A DNA stretch of 41,754 bases from a candidate division WOR-3 bacterium (GTDB lineage: Bacteria > Hydrothermota > Tepidihabitantia > SM23-42). The notes beneath the pieces were generated by a model. It was not told where the DNA came from, searched no databases, and saw only the letters and a list, made by a program, of their open reading frames with translations. Each line of letters begins with the position of its first letter. The stretch's first letter is position 1. The stretch lies in the NCBI GenBank assembly GCA_011052815.1, contig DRIG01000030.1, positions 1-41,754 of the forward strand. Reading direction: 5' to 3'. This document shows, one piece after another, positions 41,557-41,754 of the stretch. The position numbers and the translations under genes are program-made.

Positions 41557-41584
41557 TTGACTCTTTTCCCATCTCAGATATAAT
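41557..41584 (+). promoter_or_regulatory. promoter giving a leaderless flavoprotein mRNA
   Basis: TTGACT (41557-41562) and TATAAT (41579-41584) with 16 nt between. Six bases separate the -10 box from the GTG at 41591. Confidence 0.75.
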
Positions 41585-41590
41585 GGCACT

Positions 41591-41754
41591 GTGTACAGGA
41601 AGAAAAAAGTCGCGATCATCGGTGCCGGGCCCGCAGGTATTGCCGCGGCGGTCCAGTTAAAGCGTTCAGGCATAACCCCTTTGCTCTTTGAAGGAGAAAA
41701 GCCGGGTGGTCTGCTCAATAACGCTCGATGTGTGGAGAATTATCCGGGGTTTCC
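41591..41754 (+). CDS. NAD(P)/FAD-dependent oxidoreductase, thioredoxin-reductase-like, 3' end missing
   Basis: Only the first ~54 residues are in the window. They hold the FAD-binding GXGXXG motif VAIIGAGPAGIAAAVQLKRS, followed by LLFEGEKPGGLLNNARCVENYPGF, where GGLL and ENYPGF are hallmarks of the thioredoxin reductase superfamily. The redox CXXC would lie beyond the window end, so thioredoxin reductase cannot be separated from related flavoproteins. The GTG start is chosen because the promoter at 41557-41584 places +1 on it and no earlier start fits. Confidence 0.85.
   Translation, partial: MYRKKKVAIIGAGPAGIAAAVQLKRSGITPLLFEGEKPGGLLNNARCVENYPGF

Noticed and set aside
41425-41718. Minus-strand frame of 97 codons at the right edge
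   Set aside because: It is antisense to the flavoprotein start and runs through the polypyrimidine tract, giving a low-complexity Gly/Arg/Lys/Glu peptide.

Overview
The window looks like a chromosomal segment of an uncultured anaerobic, double-membraned bacterium. It carries an outer-membrane barrel protein, two or three lipoproteins and a secreted protein with a C-terminal domain of the type IX-secretion kind, which points to the Bacteroidetes/FCB side of the tree. Selenocysteine genes, corrinoid methyl-transfer genes, 2-hydroxyacyl-CoA-dehydratase-like genes and a ferredoxin:thioredoxin-reductase-like gene fit an anaerobe. Candidate phylum WOR-3 is my guess for the host; the sequence does not prove it.

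Layout. 2-4765 (+): a tightly packed housekeeping run of murA (5' end outside the window), ispG, a class-I glutamine amidotransferase, an M24 Xaa-Pro peptidase and a XerC/D recombinase. 4824-5639: tRNA-Gly(GCC), tRNA-Cys(GCA) and a small membrane protein behind a promoter with a perfect palindrome. 5655-11917 (-): a prolyl oligopeptidase, a 234-bp inverted-repeat element, a secreted protein with a sorting-type C-terminus and a GH10-like lipoprotein. 12041-15512: a selenocysteine block, with tRNA-Sec(UCA) on + facing selA-selB on -. 15560-22604 (-): a seven-gene, fully overlapping operon with a corrinoid protein, two UroD-type methyltransferases, a corrinoid reductive activator, an HgdA/HgdB-like pair and an HgdC-like activase. 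22747-27972 (-): a ferredoxin:thioredoxin-reductase-like protein, an SsuABC/TauABC-type ABC importer, a putative 31-residue peptide, an outer-membrane barrel and, after a terminator, a SAM methyltransferase. This unit has a long structured leader. 28079-31617: an AIR-synthase/HypE-like protein (+), a lipoprotein and Rrf2 regulator (-), a GT28-type glycosyltransferase and a minimal zincin (+). 31619-41416 (-): three giant cyclase-domain/AAA-ATPase/TPR proteins. 41591-end (+): the start of a thioredoxin-reductase-like flavoprotein.

Three points stand out. First, the three cyclase-like proteins carry complementary halves of a class III nucleotide cyclase active site: the first has both metal-binding aspartates but lacks the Asn/Arg pair, and the other two are the reverse. 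This resembles the C1/C2 arrangement of mammalian adenylyl cyclase. Second, the corrinoid operon joins methyl transfer with the ATP-driven low-potential reductase (dehydratase/activase) families and runs towards selA-selB. Third, several genes have a good sigma70 promoter placed so that transcription should begin at or within a base or two of the start codon (leaderless mRNAs), while their neighbours have strong Shine-Dalgarno sites.
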